From an uncultured Odoribacter sp. (lineage in GTDB: Bacteria; Bacteroidota; Bacteroidia; Bacteroidales; Marinifilaceae): a DNA stretch of 10,564 bases. Position numbers and translations under genes: made by a program. Below the pieces are notes generated by a model. That model ran no database searches, was not told the DNA's origin, and was given only the letters and a program-made list of their open reading frames with translations. Shown piece by piece: positions 1 to 6,715 of this stretch; positions within the stretch are counted from its first letter, which is position 1, and every line of letters starts with the position of its first letter. The stretch is from assembly GCA_905204385.1 (NCBI GenBank), contig CAJKZL010000070.1, forward strand, positions 1 through 10,564, read 5' to 3'.

Positions 1-43
1 CTTACTTAACGTCTACAAAATTGGAAATAGTTTTATTAAAATA

Positions 44-73
44 AAAGCGGGCATCTTCAACAATGCCCGCTTT
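44..73 (-). terminator. Rho-independent terminator of htpG
   Basis: On the minus strand the arms aaagcgggcat and atgcccgcttt form a perfect 11-bp stem around an 8-base loop. They are followed by a T-rich tail (ttttattttaat) running to about position 30. The stem lies 20 bases beyond the natural htpG stop (93-95) and about 160 bases beyond the premature stop. It therefore terminates the gene as it was before the nonsense change. Confidence 0.85.
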
Positions 74-92
74 CACATCTTCCGTCTTTCGG

Positions 93-230
93 TTATTTAA
101 TCAACTCTACGCTTCTCTTCACAAATTTATTCAGTGCTTCTCCTTTCAACAGACCGTTAGCGAGTAAGGCAAGGTCGATCAACTGGCCGACCACCTGATT
201 ACCTTTACCATATTCCTGCAACAGCTCTTG
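93..230 (-). pseudogene. htpG: Stranded C-terminal tail of htpG beyond an in-frame TAA
   Basis: Directly after the TAA at 231-233 the same frame stays open for 45 more codons and ends at a TAA at 93-95. The translated tail begins QELLQEYGKGNQVVGQLIDL, contains LLKGEALNKFVKRS and ends ELIK. This reads as the normal conserved end of Bacteroidetes HtpG. With the tail the protein would be 683 residues, close to the roughly 680 expected for this family. The tail belongs to the C-terminal dimerisation domain. The codon is flanked by CAA on both sides, so a single C-to-T change (CAA to TAA) explains it. It has no start codon of its own and is unlikely to be translated separately. A base-calling error is the main alternative to a real mutation. 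Confidence 0.85.
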
Positions 231-2144
231 TTATTGTTTTCTCAAGCCATTGATCTTATCGTCATATTCTTTCTTCCGGTCTTTGTCGACTTGTGGAATT
301 TCATCTTCTTTCTTCCCTTTGTTCAGTTCGTCGATCTCTGTTTTCTTCCCTTCATTTTCTTTAATTTCGAAATCGATCGGTTCGAGTTTAGCCGCCATTT
401 CTTTCTGTTCATCAGCCAGGATATTCTTTACCAGCTTATGATCGGTATTCACTACCAACGTAAACTGGTCATCCATAGCTCCATAGAATCCCATCCCCGG
501 ATTCATGGCAGCCATCTCTTTCATCCGCCGCATAAACTCTGAACGGGTGATTAAAACAGGATCGGCCGTTTCGCCCAATGCTTCGAAATTGACCACATAC
601 ATGCCTCCTTCATTAGGGAGTAGTGCATTGAAAACCTCCTTAATCTCCTCCTGTTCAGCTTCGCTCCAATCGGTTTCCTTCGTTTCATTTTTAGGAATCA
701 GTTTATCGATCACATCCGAGTCGCCACGTAAAAATTTATGATCGGCATTTTTCTGCTCGATATGATTGATAAAATGTGTGTCCAACTGCCCATCCATCAC
801 CAGAACGTCATAACCTTTATCCTTCGCAGCCTGGATGTAAGTATATTGTTCCTGTACGTCGGTAGCGTACAGATAAACGATATGATTGTCCTTATCCGTT
901 TGGTTGACTTTCACCAGATTTTCATACTCTTCCAGGGTAAAATATTTCCCATCGGTATCTTTGAGCAGCACGATAGGATTGGCCCGTTCGGCAAATTTCT
1001 CGTCTGTCAGCATGCCGTATTGAATAAATACCTTCAGGTCATCCCATTTTTTCTCGTACTCTTCCCGGTTGTTTTTGAAGATATCGGTCAGACTGTCGGC
1101 CACTTTCTTCGTAATGTGGTTGGAAATCTTCTTCACATTCCGGTCACTTTGCAAATAGGAACGGGATACATTCAACGGAATATCCGGCGAATCAATCACC
1201 CCATGCAGTAAAGTCAGGTATTCGGGTACGATCCCTTCGACAGAATCAGAAACATACACCTGATTGCTGTATAATTGAATTTTATTTTTTTGTATTTCAA
1301 ACTTATTATCGATTTTCGGGAAATAAAGAATACCGGTCAGATTAAACGGATAATCTACATTCAAATGGATATGGAACAAAGGATCTTGTGCCATGGGATA
1401 CAATTCCCGGTAGAATTTCTGATAATCTTCTTCCTTCAGTTCGGATGGTTTACGTGTCCACAGCGGATTGGTGTCATTGATGATATTATCTTCTTCGGTA
1501 TCGACATATTTTCCATCTTTCCATTCTTTCTTCTTTCCGAAAACAATCTCTATCGGGAGGAATTTACAATACTTCGTTAATAAATCCTGTAGCTTATTCT
1601 CTTCCAGGAAATCCTTTTCCTCGGCATTGATATACATAATGATATCCGTTCCCCGTTCGGCTTTTTCGGTATTTTCCAGGGTGTATTCGGTATCTCCTTC
1701 TCCGGTCCACTTAACAGCCTGCGCTCCTTCTTTATAGGATTTGGTGATGATTTCCACCTTGTCGCTTACCATAAATGCCGAATAGAATCCCAAGCCGAAG
1801 TGGCCGATGATGGTAGCGGCATCGTCTTTGTGTTTTTCCAAAAATTCCTCTGCTCCGGAAAATGCAATCTGGTTGATGTATTTCTCAACTTCTTCCTGCG
1901 TCATTCCGATCCCACTGTCGGACACCGTCAGCGTGCCTGCCTCTTTGTCAGCTTTTACCCTTACCCGCAGACCGGAAGCATCTCCCTTGAATTCGCCGGA
2001 CGATGCCAAAACGCGCAGTTTTTGGGTTGCATCCACTGCATTGGAAACAATTTCGCGAAGGAAAATTTCGTGGTCGGAATAAAGAAACTTTTTGATAATC
2101 GGAAATAAATTCTGTGTTGAAACTCCTATTTTTCCAGTTGCCAT
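231..2144 (-). CDS. htpG: HtpG, bacterial Hsp90 chaperone (C-terminally truncated)
   Basis: This is a cytosolic ATP-dependent chaperone of the Hsp90 family that remodels client proteins as a homodimer. The GHKL ATPase domain is intact: EIVSNAVDA (N35 region), DSGIGM (76-81) and the lid glycines GHFGLGF (114-120). The middle domain carries the conserved arginine motif NVSRSYLQ. The start MATGKIGVST is the usual family start. Translation stops at residue 637, about 45 residues early, because of a TAA at 231-233. The in-frame continuation to 93 is conserved, so this is a recent lesion or a base-call error. Loss of the last helices should weaken dimerisation and hence the ATPase cycle, but that is inferred. 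The gene is monocistronic, with its own terminator at 44-73. TAA also ends other genes here, for example the HdeD and thioredoxin genes, so codon reassignment is not the explanation. Confidence 0.95.
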   Translation of the reverse strand: MATGKIGVSTQNLFPIIKKFLYSDHEIFLREIVSNAVDATQKLRVLASSGEFKGDASGLRVRVKADKEAGTLTVSDSGIGMTQEEVEKYINQIAFSGAEEFLEKHKDDAATIIGHFGLGFYSAFMVSDKVEIITKSYKEGAQAVKWTGEGDTEYTLENTEKAERGTDIIMYINAEEKDFLEENKLQDLLTKYCKFLPIEIVFGKKKEWKDGKYVDTEEDNIINDTNPLWTRKPSELKEEDYQKFYRELYPMAQDPLFHIHLNVDYPFNLTGILYFPKIDNKFEIQKNKIQLYSNQVYVSDSVEGIVPEYLTLLHGVIDSPDIPLNVSRSYLQSDRNVKKISNHITKKVADSLTDIFKNNREEYEKKWDDLKVFIQYGMLTDEKFAERANPIVLLKDTDGKYFTLEEYENLVKVNQTDKDNHIVYLYATDVQEQYTYIQAAKDKGYDVLVMDGQLDTHFINHIEQKNADHKFLRGDSDVIDKLIPKNETKETDWSEAEQEEIKEVFNALLPNEGGMYVVNFEALGETADPVLITRSEFMRRMKEMAAMNPGMGFYGAMDDQFTLVVNTDHKLVKNILADEQKEMAAKLEPIDFEIKENEGKKTEIDELNKGKKEDEIPQVDKDRKKEYDDKINGLRKQ

Positions 2145-2331
2145 AGCATTATATTTTAGTTACTAATTTCAATTTTACGCATGAAAATAAACAATAGTTA
2201 TGCCATAGCCACGCAGGTGACAAAAAGACAGGAAAAAGGCACTGGCTTCCGTCGGCAGCTACAATCGGGCCCAGAATGTAACTCTGCAGGGGCGATCCCG
2301 TTAAAATAGCTGTAATCAAAAAGAAAAAACT
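2145..2331. other. Divergent intergenic region htpG / hdeD-like
   Basis: These 187 bases separate the divergent starts of htpG (minus) and the HdeD-like gene (plus) and must hold both promoters. Reading toward htpG, TAAAATTG is a one-mismatch match to TAnnTTTG, with a TTG 14 bases upstream. That spacing is shorter than usual, so the call is weak. No convincing TAnnTTTG box is seen for the plus-strand gene, and its start is preceded only by an A-rich stretch with no clear Shine-Dalgarno. No coding potential is recognised. Confidence 0.4.
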
Positions 2332-2877
2332 ATGGAAACAACAGAAAGCTACATCCCGGCAAACCGATACTGGTGGCTGATCCTCATTATCGGCATCCTT
2401 TCAATCATTTGCGGAGTCTGGGTCTTCCGGAATCCCGTGGAATCCTATTTTGCCCTGGCCGTATATTTCAGCATCGTCTTTATCATGTACGGCATCGGAG
2501 AAATCATTAACGCCTTTGCCGGACAACGCTACCGGAACTGGGGTTGGGGACTGGCCGTCGGCATTCTCGATCTGGTGATCGGTTTTATTTTATTATCCAA
2601 CCTGATGTGGGCAGCCGACATGCTCCCTTTTATCGTAGGTTTTCTGCTGATGTTCACCGGAATCAGCTTTATCGGCCAGTCCTCGGTGATGCAGGGCTAC
2701 CGGATTCCCAACTGGGGCTGGGTTCTAACCGGTGGAATACTGACCTTGATATTTAGTTTTCTGATCATCTTCCACCCTTTGTTCGGGGTGTTCAACATCA
2801 TTGTCTGGACCGGCCTGGCCTTTATTTTCGGAGGGATATCGGCAATTTTTTATTCGTTTGCCCTGAGAAAAAGATAA
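2332..2877 (+). CDS. HdeD family (DUF308) integral membrane protein
   Basis: This 181-residue protein is almost entirely hydrophobic, with six predicted membrane helices at about residues 14-32, 38-60, 70-92, 97-118, 128-149 and 154-175. The internal repeat is typical of DUF308/HdeD proteins: 'WGWGLAVGILDLVIGF' in the first half echoes 'WGWVLTGGILTLIFSF' in the second, each following a short RNWG or IPNWG turn. In Escherichia coli HdeD is linked to acid resistance, but most family members have no defined biochemical role, so a stress function here is only an analogy. It appears to be a single gene. It converges with the small membrane gene on the other strand, with only 13 bases between the stops and no obvious terminator. 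Confidence 0.85.
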   Translation: METTESYIPANRYWWLILIIGILSIICGVWVFRNPVESYFALAVYFSIVFIMYGIGEIINAFAGQRYRNWGWGLAVGILDLVIGFILLSNLMWAADMLPFIVGFLLMFTGISFIGQSSVMQGYRIPNWGWVLTGGILTLIFSFLIIFHPLFGVFNIIVWTGLAFIFGGISAIFYSFALRKR

Positions 2878-2890
2878 AAGCAAGCAGGCC

Positions 2891-3208
2891 TCACAAAAGG
2901 TAATGCGTCAGAAAAGACACAAAAGCGCCGACGGCAACTGCAGCCAACAATAAAGGGAACGCATAGCGGGAATTTCCCCTTCCGGAAGCAATGACCAAAG
3001 GCAATGCCAAAGCCCCGGAAACCACCATCCCTTTCCACCACCATTGCGTCCAGGAAAGGTGAAGATGGGAAACGATGTAGGGCATCATAAAAAACAAGAG
3101 GAAAGCTGATAATATGGAATATTTATCGGCTTTCTTTTTTAATAAAGGTAATATGCCGATAAATCCGGCCACCCAGCCTATCAATAGGATCGTCAAATAT
3201 TCTTTCAT
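2891..3208 (-). CDS. Small membrane protein of unknown function
   Basis: A 105-residue protein with three or four predicted membrane helices (about 4-22, 28-46, 58-76 and 84-103). It has a short charged cluster, LLKKKADKY, after the first helix and a tryptophan-rich stretch, WTQWWWKG, near the middle. I do not recognise a family. It begins 28 bases after the ispE stop on the same strand, so the two are probably cotranscribed. That proximity alone does not imply a role in isoprenoid synthesis. The plus-strand reading of the same DNA shows no recognisable protein, and the even distribution of hydrophobic segments on the minus strand favours this frame. Confidence 0.7.
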   Translation of the reverse strand: MKEYLTILLIGWVAGFIGILPLLKKKADKYSILSAFLLFFMMPYIVSHLHLSWTQWWWKGMVVSGALALPLVIASGRGNSRYAFPLLLAAVAVGAFVSFLTHYLL

Positions 3209-3236
3209 CGGATTATATAGTTATAAAGTCGGCCCA

Positions 3237-4061
3237 TTAGATCTGTTCCTGCCAGACGAAGCAATCCGGACAGGCGAGATCGATTTCTTCCTGCCGGTCG
3301 AAGATTCCATATACCGCCGAACCGCTGCCGCTCATAGAAGCATAGCATGCTCCGGCCTCGTAGAGTTTTTGTTTGAGGGCGGCAATACGGGGATGTTTTT
3401 CAAAAACCGTCTTTTCAAAATCGTTATACACCAGGCCCTTCCACTCGGCAAGCGGAGTAGCGGGCAGCCGGCGCAAATCGAATCCGGCCGCTACAGGCGT
3501 AATCCCGGCATAGGCTTCTGCTGTGGAAACACCGACCGGAGGTTTGATGAGTACGATGCGGCAATTTTTCAAGGACAATCCTATCTCTTCCAACACTTCT
3601 CCTTTCCCAGAGGCAAACGCAGGCCGGTTGCGGATAAAGAAGGCACAATCGCTGCCCAGCAGAGCTGCATGCCCGGTGAGTTGGCGGGTATTCAGATGCA
3701 ATTCAAAATATTCATTCAAAGCCTTCAGCATAAATGCGGCATCGGACGATCCGCCTCCCAGTCCGGCACCGAAAGGAATAATCTTGTGCAGATGGATGCG
3801 CACGGCAGGCAAACGATAATCGGCAGCCAACCGTTGATATGCTTTCACAATCAGGTTGTTTTCGGCCTTGCACCCTACGTCTATGCCGGTGCTTGTAAAA
3901 TGCCATTCCCCATCTTTTCCCTCGGCCCGTCCGATTTCGAGGACATCGGACAAGCCTAATGGAAAGAATATCGTTTCGAGATTGTGAAAGCCGTCCGGCC
4001 GCTTTCCGGTCACGAACAAGCCTATGTTAATTTTGGCATTCGGAAAAACAATCATATCCAT
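3237..4061 (-). CDS. ispE: 4-diphosphocytidyl-2-C-methyl-D-erythritol kinase
   Basis: IspE phosphorylates the 2-hydroxyl of CDP-methylerythritol with ATP, the fourth step of the non-mevalonate (MEP) pathway to isopentenyl diphosphate. The 274-residue length is normal. The N-terminus has the family signature PNAKINIGL with the active-site lysine (K10), then RPDGFHNLET. The GHMP-kinase glycine loop PFGAGLGGGSSDAA lies at 96-109. The catalytic aspartate is in LGSDCAFF (D138), and the C-terminal motif ASMSGSGSAVYG is present. Two starts are possible, MDM at 4061 or the internal MIV at 4055; neither has a clear Shine-Dalgarno. A strong promoter lies about 125 bases upstream (4192-4223). The small membrane gene follows in the same direction. 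No key residue is missing. Confidence 0.96.
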   Translation of the reverse strand: MDMIVFPNAKINIGLFVTGKRPDGFHNLETIFFPLGLSDVLEIGRAEGKDGEWHFTSTGIDVGCKAENNLIVKAYQRLAADYRLPAVRIHLHKIIPFGAGLGGGSSDAAFMLKALNEYFELHLNTRQLTGHAALLGSDCAFFIRNRPAFASGKGEVLEEIGLSLKNCRIVLIKPPVGVSTAEAYAGITPVAAGFDLRRLPATPLAEWKGLVYNDFEKTVFEKHPRIAALKQKLYEAGACYASMSGSGSAVYGIFDRQEEIDLACPDCFVWQEQI

Positions 4062-4191
4062 TCATTTATAATCAAAAAAACTGCCGGTAACAGCCTATCC
4101 TACCCCTTATCTGTGACCCCAATAGTGCGAATCGAAAGCAACATTTTCAAATTCACTCGGAAGTTTTGCTGAGATGCAGCCTATCTTATGG

Positions 4192-4223
4192 CAAAGATAT
4201 AAAGTTTCGATTTAGAAGTGCAA
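4192..4223 (-). promoter_or_regulatory. Bacteroidetes-type promoter for ispE
   Basis: On the minus strand TATCTTTG (4192-4199) matches the -7 consensus TAnnTTTG exactly. A TTG (4221-4223) lies 21 bases upstream, at the spacing expected for the -33 element. The transcription start would be near 4187, leaving an unusually long leader of about 125 bases before ispE. This is a sequence prediction only. Confidence 0.65.
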
Positions 4224-4406
4224 TTTTTGAATAGTCTTTCTTTTTTTCTTTTCAGGGTTAGCCCTGGGCCTCCGACTTTTCAAATGTGCTTTCTATAGCT
4301 CATGAAAAGCCCCTTGAATGTTTTTCGACAGGGGAAAGAAAGACAGGGAAAGGCATCTCAATAGAGAAAAATATATTACAGTCATAAAAAAAAATACAAA
4401 ATAAAT

Positions 4407-4414
4407 TATCTTTG
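4407..4414 (+). promoter_or_regulatory. -7 promoter element of the redox operon
   Basis: TATCTTTG is an exact match to the Bacteroidetes -7 consensus TAnnTTTG. No clear TTTG is present at the expected -33 distance; the upstream DNA is instead a long A-rich run. The predicted start of transcription is close to 4418, which is the first base of the stem-loop described next. That agreement supports both calls. Confidence 0.6.
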
Positions 4415-4417
4415 CTC

Positions 4418-4560
4418 TCCTGGCGATTAGCCTGACTTTTCAGGTGACGCCCCAAAAGGAAGTAAGCAAAAAACGGAAGCCATGAACCGAAGCGTGCAAG
4501 AGGAATTATCTGGCCTTTTCCGGCAGCAGGACAAAACGGTTTGATGCTCCGAAATAAAGA
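4418..4560 (+). ncRNA. Structured 5' leader of the redox operon, possible cis-regulatory RNA
   Basis: The predicted leader opens with an extended hairpin. tcctggcg (4418-4425) pairs with cgcc (4448-4451) and agga (4457-4460), with a five-base bulge, ccaaa, between the two 3' arms. Across an asymmetric internal loop (attag opposite tga) an inner stem cctga/tcagg (4431-4435 with 4440-4444) closes a cttt loop. A second, weaker hairpin is possible at 4510-4526. I compared it by eye with TPP, cobalamin, FMN, SAM, preQ1, fluoride, ZTP, molybdenum-cofactor and cyclic-di-GMP riboswitch consensus sequences and saw no match. Whether it binds anything is unknown, and a chance fold is possible. Confidence 0.35.
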
Positions 4561-5019
4561 ATGGAAGTTGTTTTGACCATGACGACAGACCAAGAAGAAC
4601 AAAAGCTGATAGACCGTCTCCGGGCGGAAAAATGCTCGTGCATCATCCGTAAGGGCAATGAGGTCCGTGTGTTCCGCGGACGCGGCGTTATGGATCTTTA
4701 CCGGCTGCTGAAAGAGGAACCGGAGTTTTTAAACGGCGCTTTCGCTGCGGATAAGGTAGTGGGCAAAGCGGCAGCGGCACTGATGATCCTAGGAGGTGTG
4801 AAAAAAACATTTGCAGGCGTGATCAGCCGACCTGCCCGCACTCTTTTCGATGAAAACCGGATAGAAGTGGATTTCACAACCGAAGTTCCCCTTATCATCA
4901 ACCGTACTCAAACGGATTGGTGTCCGCTGGAAAAACGTTGCATGAACGCGATAAGCGCGGAGGAATGCCTGCCGATTATCGAAAACTTTATGGTAGAATC
5001 AGTCCGGTGTGGGCAATGA
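4561..5019 (+). CDS. DUF1893 (TM1506-like) protein
   Basis: A 152-residue soluble protein matching the DUF1893 pattern. It has an N-terminal segment CSCIIRKGNEVRVFRGRGVM, the most conserved block DKVVGKAAAALMILGGVK, then AGVISRPA, and a cysteine-containing tail DWCPLEKRC (C121, C127) with a further C136. The family prototype is Thermotoga TM1506, whose fold resembles cytidine deaminases, but no reaction is established. The three spaced cysteines could bind metal or be redox active; that is inference. It is the first gene of the redox operon. Translation may start at 4561 or at the internal ATG at 4579, which gives MTTDQEEQ and has GGAAG upstream at a reasonable distance. Homologs would be needed to decide. 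Confidence 0.85.
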   Translation: MEVVLTMTTDQEEQKLIDRLRAEKCSCIIRKGNEVRVFRGRGVMDLYRLLKEEPEFLNGAFAADKVVGKAAAALMILGGVKKTFAGVISRPARTLFDENRIEVDFTTEVPLIINRTQTDWCPLEKRCMNAISAEECLPIIENFMVESVRCGQ

Positions 5020-5178
5020 TGCAGAGAATCCATTTTTACGACCGTGCCCTGCACCGATGCGGGCAGAATCGCTCTTGTGGGGAACAGGAACGACATTATG
5101 CCGATACGCATCCCAGCAAGCGGAATAGACACCATGTCTTGTCAACCGGAAAAGTATAAACTTTATAACCTATAGCCT
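5020..5178 (+). other. Gap between DUF1893 and NapHG-like genes, with open in-frame extension
   Basis: This 159-base gap is large for an otherwise tight operon. The DUF1893 frame continues past its TGA for 49 sense codons to a TAG at 5167-5175 and has a protein-like composition with many G/C third positions (it includes the stretch GRIALVGNRNDIMPIRIPAS). A second frame begins with an ATG overlapping the DUF1893 stop (ATGA at 5016) and gives 47 residues rich in Arg, His and Cys that look unlike a natural protein. I recognise neither. The region may be a decayed or misread 3' extension, or simple spacer. Confidence 0.3.
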
Positions 5179-6699
5179 ATGTTGCGAAAAATAAGAATTG
5201 TGCTGGCTGTTGCCTGTTTTGCACTGATTACGCTTTTGTTCCTGGATTTTACCGGGACATTGCACGCTTGGTTCGGCTGGCTGGCAAAGGTGCAGTTCCT
5301 TCCGGCCGTGCTGGCGCTGAACCTGGGCGTGACGGCAGTGCTAGTGCTGCTCACGCTGCTGTTCGGGCGGGTGTATTGTTCGGTGCTTTGCCCGCTGGGA
5401 GTGATGCAGGACGCAGCGTCGTGGATGAGCGGATTGCGGAAAGGAAAGAAGTACCGTTTTACCTGGTCTCCGGCGATTTCGTGGCTGCGCTACGGCATAT
5501 TGGCCGTTTTCATCGCAGCTCTGATTGTCGGTCTGGGATCGCTGGCAGCATTGCTGGCTCCCTACAGTGCATATGGGCGCATTGCTCAGAATCTTTTGGC
5601 TCCGCTCTGGGGCTGGGGAAACAATGCCCTGGCTTATCTGGCTGAAAGGGCCGACAGTTATGCCTTTTACCAAACGGAAGTGTGGATCAGAAGCCTGCCG
5701 ACATTTATTATTGCCGCCGTCAGCTTCGCCCTTTTGACGGTATTGGCCTGGCGCAACGGCCGAACATACTGTAACACGATCTGCCCGGTGGGTACGGTAC
5801 TCGGCTTTTTGGCGCGGTATTCGCTGTTCCGTCCGGTGATCGACACAGAGAAATGCAACGGCTGCACGCTTTGTTCGCGCCGCTGCAAGTCCTCGTGCAT
5901 CGACGCAAAAGCGCACCGTATCGATTACAGCCGTTGTGTAGCTTGCATGGATTGCATCGGCAGTTGCCGGCAGGGAGCTATCCGCTACCGCTTGCAACCT
6001 AAGCGCGGAGCCGCACAGTCTGGAAAAGCCGTTGTCGCCCCCAGCCTTCGTGCCGACAACGGACAAATCGACGAAGCCCGCCGCATTTTCCTGACAGGCC
6101 TGGGAGTTTTGACAGCCAGCGCGGCGGTAAAGGCGCAGGAAATGAAAGTGGACGGCGGGCTGGCAGTGATTTTAGACAAGAAAATCCCGGACCGGGCAAC
6201 CCCAATCGTCCCGCCGGGAGCGCAAAGCCTGCGGAATATGGCCACGCACTGCACCGGTTGCCAACTGTGTGTATCGGCATGTCCGAACGGAGTACTGCGC
6301 CCCTCGACGAAACTTGCCACGCTGATGCAACCGGAAGTGTCGTATGAACGGGGATATTGCCGGCCAGAATGCGTGAAGTGTTCAGAAGTCTGTCCCGCAG
6401 GAGCGATACTGAAAATTACCCCGGCCGAAAAATCGGCCATCCAAACAGGACATGCTGTATGGGTGAAAGCGAATTGCGTGCCGCTGACCGACGGAGTGGA
6501 ATGCGGCAATTGTGCCCGCCACTGCCCCACGGGAGCCATTGTGATGATTCCCTCCGATGCGGATTCGCCCGGTTCGCCGAAAATACCGGTGGTGAACGAA
6601 GAACGGTGCATCGGCTGCGGTGCCTGCGAGAACTTGTGTCCGGCCCGGCCTTTCAGTGCGATATATGTGGAAGGCCACGAAAGACACCGGATGGTATAA
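5179..6699 (+). CDS. NapH-NapG-like fusion polyferredoxin, membrane quinol dehydrogenase type
   Basis: This 506-residue protein combines two parts. Residues 1-290 resemble NapH: four membrane helices (about 8-26, 41-64, 100-125, 170-190), the two CxxxCP motifs YCSVLCP (C67, C71) and YCNTICP (C198, C202), then two ferredoxin clusters (C226-C229-C232-C236 and C253-C256-C259-C263). Residues 301-506 resemble NapG: a twin-arginine-like segment RRIFLTG (R301, R302) with a short hydrophobic stretch ending VKAQ, a PPGA motif, and four clusters near C358, C394/C398/C401/C405, C433/C442/C445/C449 and C477-C487. In nitrate reductase systems NapH and NapG pass electrons from quinol to the periplasm. No napA or napB is present here, so the acceptor is probably the downstream reductase. 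The assignment to 4Fe-4S proteins is secure; the quinol role is by family analogy. Confidence 0.88.
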   Translation: MLRKIRIVLAVACFALITLLFLDFTGTLHAWFGWLAKVQFLPAVLALNLGVTAVLVLLTLLFGRVYCSVLCPLGVMQDAASWMSGLRKGKKYRFTWSPAISWLRYGILAVFIAALIVGLGSLAALLAPYSAYGRIAQNLLAPLWGWGNNALAYLAERADSYAFYQTEVWIRSLPTFIIAAVSFALLTVLAWRNGRTYCNTICPVGTVLGFLARYSLFRPVIDTEKCNGCTLCSRRCKSSCIDAKAHRIDYSRCVACMDCIGSCRQGAIRYRLQPKRGAAQSGKAVVAPSLRADNGQIDEARRIFLTGLGVLTASAAVKAQEMKVDGGLAVILDKKIPDRATPIVPPGAQSLRNMATHCTGCQLCVSACPNGVLRPSTKLATLMQPEVSYERGYCRPECVKCSEVCPAGAILKITPAEKSAIQTGHAVWVKANCVPLTDGVECGNCARHCPTGAIVMIPSDADSPGSPKIPVVNEERCIGCGACENLCPARPFSAIYVEGHERHRMV

Positions 6700-6715
6700 C
6701 CTCAAACGAAATGCA

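Larger units (their letters stand above)
4062..4560. other. Divergent regulatory region between ispE and the redox operon
   Basis: These 499 bases contain no gene I can support. From left to right they hold a leader of roughly 125 bases for ispE, the ispE promoter on the minus strand (4192-4223), an A/T-rich stretch with a short hairpin (caggg at 4253-4257 with ccctg at 4262-4266), a plus-strand promoter box (4407-4414), and an approximately 140-base leader for the DUF1893 operon with a predicted structured element. No transposon end or tRNA is seen. Confidence 0.7.

Noticed and set aside
231..233. TAA reassigned to glutamine, explaining the htpG stop.
   Set aside because: TAA ends other genes here at the expected position, for example the HdeD-like and thioredoxin genes, so it is read as stop.
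228..2108. Several plus-strand open frames opposite htpG.
   Set aside because: They are antisense shadows of a conserved chaperone gene, Phe/Ser/Ile-rich as expected for the complement of Glu/Lys-rich coding sequence, with no recognisable motifs.
3114..3959. A 281-codon plus-strand frame opposite ispE.
   Set aside because: It overlaps an unambiguous ispE with all catalytic motifs and shows no protein family features of its own.
4253..4266. Hairpin caggg-ttag-ccctg as a terminator.
   Set aside because: The T-run is upstream of it on the plus strand, and on the minus strand it is followed by an A-rich stretch, so neither direction fits a terminator.
4411..4470. Outer stem tttgct with agcaaa that would extend the leader hairpin.
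   Set aside because: The 5' arm lies within the -7 promoter box and so should be upstream of the RNA start.
4482..4544. A 20-codon ORF in the redox operon leader, preceded by GGAAG, that could be a leader peptide.
   Set aside because: The GGAAG lies only two bases before the ATG, too close for a working Shine-Dalgarno, and a 20-codon frame is easily due to chance. It is also not enriched in any amino acid that would suggest attenuation.
5016..5159. A 47-codon frame starting with an ATGA overlap at the DUF1893 stop.
   Set aside because: The overlap is suggestive of coupling, but the translation is rich in Arg, His and Cys and hydrophilic throughout, and it lies in a different frame from the more protein-like one. 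No family is recognised.
5341..6066. A 241-codon minus-strand frame opposite the polyferredoxin gene.
   Set aside because: The plus strand has conserved cysteine motifs across the same span; the minus frame is Arg/Gln-rich and featureless.
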